Assembly (NCBI GenBank): GCA_964343195.1
Contig: CAYFIR010000104.1
Coordinates: forward strand, 1 to 24,572
From: CAYVAP01 sp964343195
GTDB lineage: Bacteria; Bacteroidota; Bacteroidia; J057
Direction of reading: 5' to 3'
DNA: 24,572 nucleotides
The notes under the pieces are model-generated. The model was not told the origin of the DNA and did no database searches. It saw nothing but the letters and a program-made list of their open reading frames with translations. The first letter of the stretch is position 1, and every line of letters starts with the position of its first letter. This document shows positions 18,496-24,572 of this stretch, piece by piece. The position numbers and the translations under genes are program-made.

Positions 18496-18503
18496 TACCT
18501 TTG
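18496..18503 (+). promoter_or_regulatory. Bacteroidota -7 promoter box (TACCTTTG)
   Basis: TACCTTTG exactly matches the TAnnTTTG -7 consensus described for Bacteroidota housekeeping sigma factors. A TTG at 18478-18480 could be the -33 element but is only 15 bases away, shorter than the usual spacing. Transcription would start near 18508, practically on the TTG start codon of the hybrid sensor gene. Confidence 0.5.
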
Positions 18504-18506
18504 TAA

Positions 18507-21500
18507 TTGAAATACTTCATTTTGGGCAAACCAGGTTTACATATTTTCGGCTTACTTCTACTCGTTATAGGCCTTAGCATCGCAAAAGGTCAGAATATGA
18601 GGTCGATGGTGCTCGGGGATATGTCAGATCTCCCCTCCGAACTATGTAAGGATGTGTCAACAGATGAGTTGGGCTATCTCTGGGTGGCCACGGACAATGG
18701 GATTGCAAGATATGACGGGGAGGAAGTAACAACGTATCCATCGGCTTCCGGTGTTATTTTTCCGAAGTCCTTTTTCAAAACGTCAGATGGTGACCTTTTT
18801 GTCGTCCACGATCATGGCATCACCCAAATCACCTACGAGCAGGGGATTCCTGCCTTCTCCGTTTTTCTTCAGGCAAGTTCCCAAAAAACCGATTCTACCG
18901 TATGGTACCCAAAAGCTGGCCTGGAAGATAAGAACGGAAACATCTGGATTAGCGAACCGCATGCCATCGTAAAGTACAACGGAAATGGAATCACTCGCTA
19001 CCCCTTCCCCGAAGTCTATGAGGCCCAGGACTTTCTTCGTTCCTTTTCTCTTACCCTGCATCCCGACGGTACCCTCTGGGTCTGTACCTATACCGCTCTT
19101 GGAGGAATCTTTCATTTTGACCCAAATCAGGATCGGTTTATTCTGTTAGAAGGAAGTCAAAATCTTGGCTGGGGCAGTGCCCTTTTGTGGAAAGACTCCG
19201 AGCACCTTTGGGTAGGCACGTCTGCCGGGATAGCCGAAGTGACCCTGGATTCTGAAAAGAATCTGCTTAATCAACGCGCGCTTTTCCCAGAGTTACCCAT
19301 TAGCTCTCTCGAGCAGGTATCCAATAGCCTGTTTCTTCTGGGCACTTGGGGGAATGGTCTTTTTGAATTACGGGACGACCAGAATAGCGGATACACCCTT
19401 CAGCAGATCAGCAGGGAACTCACCCATGATCTTCGCATCAAAGCCATTCAGTCCGAGCCTCGTGGAGAATGGTGGATTGCTACTGACAATGGACTGGTAT
19501 TTATACAACAGACATGGTTTGAGAAGGCCCCTCTGGTTGGGCAGATTAATGAACCCTATATCCAGGATATCATCCTGACAGAATCCGGAAAAGTACTGGT
19601 GGCAGACAAAAGCAGAATCTGGGAAGTCAGCCGAAATGACCAGACTCCCCAATTTGATACTCATCAGATCTTCGATGATCCCAGTACCTACCTGCTGTCT
19701 CTCACCGCCTGGGGAGATGAAATATGGGCAAGTTCCCAGGATGAGGTACTGATCATCGGGCAGGAAGGCATCCAACATCGAATTCGGATTGGCACCTCGC
19801 ACGAGTTTATTTTTTCAATTGCGACTGATTCAGCAGGGAACGGCTGGGCCATTCAGAAAGGTACGGAAGGGCTATTTCGCATCGACCGAAACCGCAATGT
19901 ACACCGATACCAGCAGTCCCAGGGGGTTCCTGGCATCATGGAGTTCGTCCGTCAATGCTCCGGTCGGCTATATGCCGCGGCGCCAGGATTTGGGATCTAT
20001 AGATACTCCCCAATCAGGGATAGATTTGAGCGCTTTGGCACTGCCTGCCCAGATACCATAAAAACTCTGAATGATATTTGGGTGGACCATCAAATGAATA
20101 TCTGGGTTGCCACCAACCAGGGACTATGGAATGTAAACCAGGAAGGCTGGATACAGGTTGAGGCAAATGAGCCTGATTTAATCGGACTAAACAGTGTGAC
20201 CGGAGATGCTAACGGCCTATTATACCTCGGGGGAGTAAATGGGGTAATTCTCTATGATCCACAAACCGGGAAGAAGGTGGTAATTGACGAGCAGGGCGGA
20301 ATGCCATCTCAGACCGCAACCCCCAGGAGCAGTCTTCTTCAAAATGAAGAAAATTTCTGGATAGGTACCTCCCGGGGACTTGCTTACGGTCCTATCGCCA
20401 GACAAGCAACATTTGCTGCCTCTGCTGTCCCCGTCCTAAAAAGCATCGAAATTGATGGGAACAGCTATCAGGAGGGCGACATTCAACTGAACTATCTTCC
20501 CGAAAAGCAAGCCATTTCTCTTTCCTTCTTTGGATCAACGTTCCCATCCTTTGGGGTCCTGTTTCAGCACCGAATCCTGGAGATTGATACCACCTGGAGT
20601 GAGCCGGACGAAGAGAATACCTGGCTGATTTCCTCCCTTCCTGCTGGAACCTATACACTGGAGGTGAGGGCAAGAAAAAAAGGGGGATGGCACTGGAGTG
20701 CCCACTGGACCATGAACATCACCCTTGTCCCCCCCTGGTGGCGACACTGGTATGTGATCATTTCCCTCCTGATAGTATGGGGTTGGTTGATGGTTGGGGC
20801 AGCACAGATGAATAATCGACGGCTAAAAAGCCAAAATGAAAACCTGGAGAGGATCGTTAAAAGCAGGACCGTAGAACTGGCCAATGCGGTGAAAGAAGCA
20901 CAGGCTGCCAGTAAGGCAAAGAGCGAATTTTTGGCAAATATGAGCCATGAGATTCGGACGCCAATGAATGGTTTACTTGGTATGGTCCAACTCATGGCGG
21001 ATACTCCCCTGGATGAGGAACAACAGGACTACCTCAGTACCATGCAGGTTAGTGGAAAAAACCTGCTAACCATAATCAATGACATCCTGGATTTCTCCAA
21101 GATTGAAGCGGGTAAGCTACAAATGGAGGTTATTCCCATTAACCTCCCCAGCACCCTGAAGCAGACCATCGCCATGTTTGAATCCCAGGCGAGGGAAAAG
21201 AAGCTTGAACTGTTACTTCAAATAGCTCCGGGTACGCCTGACTGGGTCCTCGGAGATCCCACACGACTGGTACAGGTACTCGTCAATCTCCTGGGGAATG
21301 CGATGAAGTTTACCCATCAGGGCTCCGTAACATTGTTTGTTGAAGGAAAGCAAGATCAATCAACTCCCAATAATTCGCTATCACTCACTTTTCAGGTCAT
21401 CGATACCGGCATCGGGATAAACCCAGAAAAGACCCAACTGCTTTTTGAAGCCTTCTCTCAGGCAGATGCTTCCATGACCCGAAAATATGGAGGAACAGGC

Positions 21501-22049
21501 CTTGGCCTGGCCATCAGTGCCCAACTGGTACAGATGATGGGAGGTCAACTAACCGTAGCCAGTCAACCTGAAAAGGGGTCCACATTCAGCTTTACCATAA
21601 AATCCGAGATTGCCCCGCCTGAGCCTTCTCCTGTCGAAGTTATAGGTCAACATGAAAACCAAAGCTCAGTACTTTCCATCGTCGTGGTGGAAGATAATCC
21701 CATCAATCAGAAACTGATCAAGCGGATGCTTTTCAAGCTTGGTTTCGAGGCAATAATCCTCTCAAATGGCGCTGAGGCACTCGACTATACCAAAACCCAC
21801 CAGCCAAACCTGGTATTAATGGACGTCCAAATGCCTGTCATGGACGGCCTCACAGCAACCCGTGAGATCAGGAAGCTACATGATCTGCCCCAGCCCCTGA
21901 TCATCGCCATGACCGCCAATGCCATGCAGGGCGATCGTGAAATATGCCTGGAGGCCGGCATGGATGACTATATGAGCAAACCTTTCAAAAAAGAGGAATT
22001 AAAGGAGCTGTTGGAAAAGTATTCGAAGCAGGGAGTTTCCCCAGAATAG
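18507..22049 (+). CDS. Hybrid two-component sensor: beta-propeller, histidine kinase, receiver
   Basis: This 1180-residue membrane sensor has a signal peptide (about 1-29). Periplasmic propeller repeats of the Reg_prop type follow (about 35-630), with signatures LWVATDNGIARYDG, LWVGTSAGIAEV, IWVATNQGLWNV and FWIGTSRGLAYGP. Next are a Y_Y_Y domain (about 644-740) and one transmembrane helix (about 747-768). The cytoplasmic part has HisKA (His814 in NMSHEIRTPMNG), HATPase (Asn931; DTGIGI from 966; GGTGLG 995-1000) and a receiver (Glu1062, Asp1063, phospho-acceptor Asp1106, Thr1136, Lys1158). Architecture resembles the hybrid two-component regulators of polysaccharide-use loci, but it stops after the receiver and lacks the AraC-type DNA-binding domain, so output must pass to a partner. 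The start is a TTG directly after a TAA; the next in-frame ATG would delete the signal peptide. Confidence 0.93.
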   Translation: MKYFILGKPGLHIFGLLLLVIGLSIAKGQNMRSMVLGDMSDLPSELCKDVSTDELGYLWVATDNGIARYDGEEVTTYPSASGVIFPKSFFKTSDGDLFVVHDHGITQITYEQGIPAFSVFLQASSQKTDSTVWYPKAGLEDKNGNIWISEPHAIVKYNGNGITRYPFPEVYEAQDFLRSFSLTLHPDGTLWVCTYTALGGIFHFDPNQDRFILLEGSQNLGWGSALLWKDSEHLWVGTSAGIAEVTLDSEKNLLNQRALFPELPISSLEQVSNSLFLLGTWGNGLFELRDDQNSGYTLQQISRELTHDLRIKAIQSEPRGEWWIATDNGLVFIQQTWFEKAPLVGQINEPYIQDIILTESGKVLVADKSRIWEVSRNDQTPQFDTHQIFDDPSTYLLSLTAWGDEIWASSQDEVLIIGQEGIQHRIRIGTSHEFIFSIATDSAGNGWAIQKGTEGLFRIDRNRNVHRYQQSQGVPGIMEFVRQCSGRLYAAAPGFGIYRYSPIRDRFERFGTACPDTIKTLNDIWVDHQMNIWVATNQGLWNVNQEGWIQVEANEPDLIGLNSVTGDANGLLYLGGVNGVILYDPQTGKKVVIDEQGGMPSQTATPRSSLLQNEENFWIGTSRGLAYGPIARQATFAASAVPVLKSIEIDGNSYQEGDIQLNYLPEKQAISLSFFGSTFPSFGVLFQHRILEIDTTWSEPDEENTWLISSLPAGTYTLEVRARKKGGWHWSAHWTMNITLVPPWWRHWYVIISLLIVWGWLMVGAAQMNNRRLKSQNENLERIVKSRTVELANAVKEAQAASKAKSEFLANMSHEIRTPMNGLLGMVQLMADTPLDEEQQDYLSTMQVSGKNLLTIINDILDFSKIEAGKLQMEVIPINLPSTLKQTIAMFESQAREKKLELLLQIAPGTPDWVLGDPTRLVQVLVNLLGNAMKFTHQGSVTLFVEGKQDQSTPNNSLSLTFQVIDTGIGINPEKTQLLFEAFSQADASMTRKYGGTGLGLAISAQLVQMMGGQLTVASQPEKGSTFSFTIKSEIAPPEPSPVEVIGQHENQSSVLSIVVVEDNPINQKLIKRMLFKLGFEAIILSNGAEALDYTKTHQPNLVLMDVQMPVMDGLTATREIRKLHDLPQPLIIAMTANAMQGDREICLEAGMDDYMSKPFKKEELKELLEKYSKQGVSPE

Positions 22050-22056
22050 TTTTCCG

Positions 22057-22109
22057 GTATTCTCCATCATACGGAATACGGCACAGGATTCCCCCCATGC
22101 CGTATTCCG
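22057..22109. terminator. Bidirectional terminator-like hairpin
   Basis: CGGAATACGGC (22072-22082) pairs perfectly over 11 bases with GCCGTATTCCG (22099-22109), loop 16. A third, partial copy, GTATTC at 22057-22062, could pair instead with GAATAC at 22074-22079, giving two mutually exclusive hairpins. It lies between a plus-strand gene ending at 22049 and minus-strand sequence ending at 22126. The T-runs are poor. Confidence 0.6.
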
Positions 22110-22125
22110 CATATTCGTTGGCTAT

Positions 22126-22536
22126 CTACTCTTCGTAGGGGATCCAAACCTTCATTTTGCCGATGCCACGGTTGGACCAGGCGTAATAGGGAATAGCTTT
22201 TACCATGCCGGATTTACCATTTCCTTCGAGCACATTTACCCCTTCAAGTAAAGAAGATTCCCAGTTCACCTGATAAGTCTCTCCCGCATCCACAGCCAGG
22301 GCATCAAAATCGCCGGGATTGTCCATTTCTTCTGCAGCATAGACGATAGCCCATATTCCAGCGAAACCTTGCCCTGGTCTTCTGCGACCATCTCATGGGC
22401 CCTGACGGTGCGCACCTCCAGTGGAAATTCGATGGTCTTATCCTGCACTCGCTGCACGATCATGCAATCAGAAGTTATCGGTGAGCTTCACATTCCCAAT
22501 GTCAGCGGGCTGAATGGGGTAATCTCTGTTTGAGTT
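22126..22536 (-). pseudogene. Broken GH127 (DUF1680) glycoside hydrolase remnant
   Basis: Two separated ends of a GH127-type (beta-L-arabinofuranosidase) gene are joined here. The 5' fragment (22536-22471) encodes NSNRDYPIQPADIGNVKLTDNF, cut off by a TGA where the family continues KLTDNFW. It is followed directly by the 3' fragment from about 22463: EFPLEVRTVRAHEMVAEDQGKVSLEYG, then, in another frame, IVYAAEEMDNPGDFDALA and the C-terminal IPYYAWSNRGIGKMKVWIP. GH127 proteins normally read EYGPIVYAAE, so one base is missing near 22348-22352. The family has some 600-700 residues, so the whole catalytic barrel is deleted. The signal peptide is also unclear. The intact enzyme would have removed arabinofuranose from plant or algal polysaccharides. 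It is certainly nonfunctional as read. Confidence 0.85.
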
Positions 22537-22990
22537 CGAAAGCAAAGGTAGAGCAGGATGGCCTGGTTAGGCTATCACAAAACCGGAGAATGCGCTTGGC
22601 AAATATTCCAAAAGTCATCAGCGAGATGGTTCGGTTGGGATAGGTCGCTGCAAACAATGCCGATACCGACCCACCTTCGGAATGTCCAAACAGAACCGCC
22701 TTTTCGGACTCCACCGCATCCATTACTGCCCGGATGTCATCCATCCTTTCCTCGATGGTGGACAGTTCGACAATGCGATCCGATAGCCCGGTCCCACGCT
22801 TATCAAACAAAATGACCCGAGCAATCTTCCCCAATTCCGCTAAAAAGTGAACCATTTCCGGGCAGGCCCACATCCAGTCGATGTTAGACACCCACCCTGG
22901 TATGTACACCAGATCGATTGGCCCTGAACCAAACACCTGGTAGGCAATATTGATCCGTCCACTCTTGGTGTATTGGGTTTGTGGTTTCAT
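22502..22990 (-). pseudogene. 3'-truncated alpha/beta hydrolase
   Basis: The gene starts normally at the ATG 22990 (MKPQTQYTKSGRINIAYQVF) and encodes the N-terminal half of an alpha/beta hydrolase of the type often fused to, or found near, adenylate cyclases. Seen are IDLVYIPGWVSNIDWMWA, LFDKRGTGLSD (61-71), ERMDDIRAVMDAV and the nucleophile elbow GHSEGG with Ser104. Similarity ends near residue 133 (FGIFAKRI); the remaining 29 residues come from unrelated sequence that runs into the GH127 5' remnant. The catalytic acid and histidine, which lie in the missing C-terminal half (full length about 280 residues), are absent, so it cannot be an active hydrolase. It could be expressed as a stub but is best called a pseudogene. 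Confidence 0.8.
22543..22550 (-). promoter_or_regulatory. Possible -7 box ahead of the GH127 remnant
   Basis: On the minus strand this reads TACCTTTG, a perfect TAnnTTTG match, seven bases before the remaining GH127 coding fragment (22536). A TTTTG lies farther upstream, but about 27 bases away, too far for a normal -33 element. It may be the relic promoter of the GH127 gene or a chance match. Confidence 0.25.
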
Positions 22991-23293
22991 ACAGGTGATA
23001 GGACTTTATGGGAAAATTCCCTCCCTGAGAAGTCGTATCAAGGGCGCAGACTGAAAGAAACGTGGGAGCAGGCAGACCAATTTGTGGGGAGCATTGCAAA
23101 TACCAGCTACTTCCCAATACAATATCTAATGTACTACTGACTATCAGTTAGTTAGCTGTCAATAGGTACAAATTAGCAACAAAAAGTATTGATTTATAGC
23201 TAATCAAGGGCTAAAGAAAGGAAAAATGAAAGGTGCGAGCATGAAAAAACCGCTCTACAAAGAAAGCGGTTTTTCAAGAAAACGTCAATCGCT
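22991..23293. other. A+T-rich gap between decayed genes and accessory genes
   Basis: No coding region is supported. The stretch is visibly richer in A+T than the genes to the left, particularly from 23120 to 23240. It contains the short inverted repeat ACTGA/TCAGT near 23136-23150 and the DUF6266 terminator hairpin at 23245-23274. No recombinase, transposase or tRNA attachment site was identified. Confidence 0.4.
23245..23274 (-). terminator. Rho-independent terminator of the DUF6266 gene
   Basis: AAAAACCGCT (23245-23254) pairs perfectly with AGCGGTTTTT (23265-23274), a ten-base stem with a ten-base loop. On the minus strand it begins 20 bases after the DUF6266 stop codon and ends in a T-run of six. 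Because the stem is flanked by A's and T's, it would also work moderately in the other direction. Confidence 0.85.
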
Positions 23294-23935
23294 TTACGCA
23301 ACTGTTACAGAGCCTAAATAAGAGCTGTTAGCGACTTTAGAGCCATCTTCTGAGATAAACCCTAAGAACACTTCAACATCTTCACCAGTGTACTCAGAAG
23401 GCACGGAAATGGTCTCAGTTCCGGCTGATCTTGCTGGTCCAGCTGTGGTGAATACTGCTTCTTGGCGTGTGGTGTTCAATAGAACAATCAGAGCTTTGTC
23501 TGTTGCCTGTGCGCTACCACTTCCTGAATTGTCTGTCCAGGTTACTTCTACACTGGCTGCACTTGGAGAAGAAGCTGCTCCGTTGGCTGCACCTGTGAGG
23601 TTTCCACGGGTAACCAATGCACTTGCATAGTCAACCATGAAGTTTGGATAAGCTCCCGTGATTGCGTTGTTCAGGTTGTATGACATGGCCGCATTGAATT
23701 GCGTCATCTTGTTAGCATACAACTTGAAGCCTACTCTCAGTAAGTCAGTCATTGGTTGCAAGAACCTTAGAACTGTAGAGAATTTGGAACGTTGGTCAAC
23801 CTGACCTTCTGTTCTCGGGTTGGTTACGTTGGCAGGCTTGATTCTCATGTAGTCAATGCCCTTCCAAGTACCACCTACGACATTTCCGACCTTGCCGGAG
23901 AAGCCGCCTAATACACCTTGTGAAATTTTTCCCAT
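23294..23935 (-). CDS. DUF6266 family protein
   Basis: This is a 213-residue protein with no signal peptide or membrane helix. The N-terminal half, MGKISQGVLGGFSGKVGNVV through TWKGIDYMRIKPANVTNPRTEGQ and KMTQFNAAMSYNLNNAITGAYPNF, matches the DUF6266 family found almost only in Bacteroidota. The C-terminal half is Ser/Ala/Thr-rich and reads as an Ig-like beta-sandwich ending SSYLGSVTVA. No function is established for the family, and no catalytic motif is visible; repeated Gly and the beta-rich tail fit a structural or assembling protein. It starts at the ATG 23935 after an A+T-rich leader and ends at its own terminator, so it is probably monocistronic. It may belong to an accessory or mobile segment, judged only from context. 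Confidence 0.85.
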   Translation of the reverse strand: MGKISQGVLGGFSGKVGNVVGGTWKGIDYMRIKPANVTNPRTEGQVDQRSKFSTVLRFLQPMTDLLRVGFKLYANKMTQFNAAMSYNLNNAITGAYPNFMVDYASALVTRGNLTGAANGAASSPSAASVEVTWTDNSGSGSAQATDKALIVLLNTTRQEAVFTTAGPARSAGTETISVPSEYTGEDVEVFLGFISEDGSKVANSSYLGSVTVA

Positions 23936-24113
23936 TGCTTTATAAATTTTACGGGGTTAAACAAATGCTTGGACTTGGCACGGACTAAACACGGCTTTAT
24001 CCTATCGCATCTAAAATACTCCAAGAAGTATGCAAGGTTGTTGGCTTGGATGCTGTTGCATTAGAACGCTTCTTTTTGCTTGTCAGGTAGTTACAAGTTG
24101 GCAGATCAGGTAT

Positions 24114-24548
24114 TTATCCTGCACCTGTGTCATGAAGTAGTTGGCGGAAAATTGACCTTCTTGCTGTATCTACCATCTTTAATGAGACCTTGATTTTTTC
24201 TTCATGGATTTCTAAAAGTCTGAGTGCGTTGATTGCCTTTTCAAATGCCTGGGCTTTTGAGCTTGCTTTCATTTCTGATTCAATCAGGTGCTTTCTTAAT
24301 TCGTGAATGGATATGAAGGGAATTACAGATCCACGAAGAAGGTACTGGAAGGATTTGGAACGCCACAATCCGAAGCAAAGCCAGTACATAAACTCTTTGT
24401 CTCCTTCATTTTCAGTCAGGCAAACAAAGCAATTCGGGCAAGGTGCATTTAAAGGTTTCCCGCTATTCAATCCTTTATTCAGGATAAAGAAATGGGGTTT
24501 GGTGTAGGTGGTTTCTGGTCTGTGTGTTTTCAAGCGAAACGATTTCAT
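24114..24548 (-). CDS. Small CxxCxxC protein resembling DUF6943
   Basis: The product has about 144 residues and no signal peptide. The conserved-looking part is MKSFRLKTHRPETTYTKPHF, FFILNKGLNSGKPL, then CPNCFVC (two CxxC steps, possibly binding a metal), YWLCFGLWRSKSF and GSVIPFI. A helical, probably coiled-coil C-terminus follows. From memory this pattern fits DUF6943, a Bacteroidota family of unknown function often seen in mobile or variable regions; no search could be run. The frame continues to an ATG at 24560, but I choose the ATG at 24548 because it begins directly at the conserved MKSF. It is 178 bases upstream of the DUF6266 gene on the same strand. Confidence 0.7.
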   Translation of the reverse strand: MKSFRLKTHRPETTYTKPHFFILNKGLNSGKPLNAPCPNCFVCLTENEGDKEFMYWLCFGLWRSKSFQYLLRGSVIPFISIHELRKHLIESEMKASSKAQAFEKAINALRLLEIHEEKIKVSLKMVDTARRSIFRQLLHDTGAG

Positions 24549-24572
24549 ATAGCAAGCCATTAGAATTATGCT

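Larger units (their letters stand above)
18179..18506. other. Intergenic region with inverted repeats, no gene seen
   Basis: No coding region is supported in these 328 bases. Just after the upstream stop there is a perfect 14-base palindrome AGCAACATGTTGCT (18182-18195). Farther on, CGAAATTC (18277-18284) and GAATTTCG (18310-18317) form an eight-base inverted repeat with a 25-base loop. The right end carries the -7 box of the hybrid sensor gene. A small RNA cannot be excluded, but nothing in the sequence demands one. Confidence 0.5.

Noticed and set aside
22884..23117. 77-codon minus-strand open frame overlapping the start of the alpha/beta hydrolase
   Set aside because: Out of frame with the recognisable hydrolase N-terminus and without any motif.
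24011..24061. 16-residue minus-strand open frame ahead of the DUF6266 gene
   Set aside because: Too short to distinguish from chance; no attenuator hairpin or run of regulatory codons.

Overview
The window looks like a chromosomal segment of a Bacteroidota species, most likely from the Saprospiria/Lewinella side of the phylum. This is inferred from four things: a type IX secretion (T9SS) style C-terminal sorting domain, several lipoproteins with clear lipoboxes, starts without Shine-Dalgarno sequences and a TAnnTTTG-type -7 box, and a DUF6266 family protein. No rRNA, tRNA, CRISPR array, insertion sequence or transposase was recognised.

Layout. Positions 1-316 hold no convincing gene. 317-2467 (+) is a periplasmic-TPR sensor histidine kinase. 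It meets, almost stop to stop, a minus-strand block of five genes: a small HEAT-like helical protein tightly coupled to the glycogen branching enzyme glgB (2471-5025), a small membrane protein (5178-5588), ribulose-phosphate 3-epimerase rpe (5769-6437) and another small membrane protein (6509-7015). A divergent intergenic stretch then opens a long plus-strand run: two overlapping lipoprotein genes (7195-8747), a very large thioester-containing bacterial alpha-2-macroglobulin (8889-14426) closed by a good terminator, a secreted SGNH-hydrolase-like protein with a T9SS-type tail (14696-16891), a lipoprotein with a metzincin-like zinc-protease signature (17078-18178), and a hybrid two-component sensor with an N-terminal beta-propeller and a C-terminal receiver (18507-22049).

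From about 22.1 kb to the end the character changes. A bidirectional hairpin separates the hybrid sensor from minus-strand wreckage: the two ends of a GH127 (beta-L-arabinofuranosidase-type) gene joined by an internal deletion and further broken by a one-base frameshift, abutting an alpha/beta-hydrolase gene that has lost its 3' half. Beyond an A+T-rich gap lie two intact-looking accessory genes of unknown function, a DUF6266 protein with its own strong terminator and a small Cys-motif protein resembling DUF6943.

How the genes relate. The centre is mainly cell-envelope biology: surface lipoproteins, a protease-trapping macroglobulin, a secreted esterase-like enzyme and two membrane sensors. 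glgB and rpe are housekeeping carbon metabolism. No complete new multi-gene system is evident. The most informative signals are the decayed GH127/hydrolase junction, the TTG start lying on a promoter box (possible leaderless mRNA), the atypical metzincin-like protein and the accessory DUF pair.
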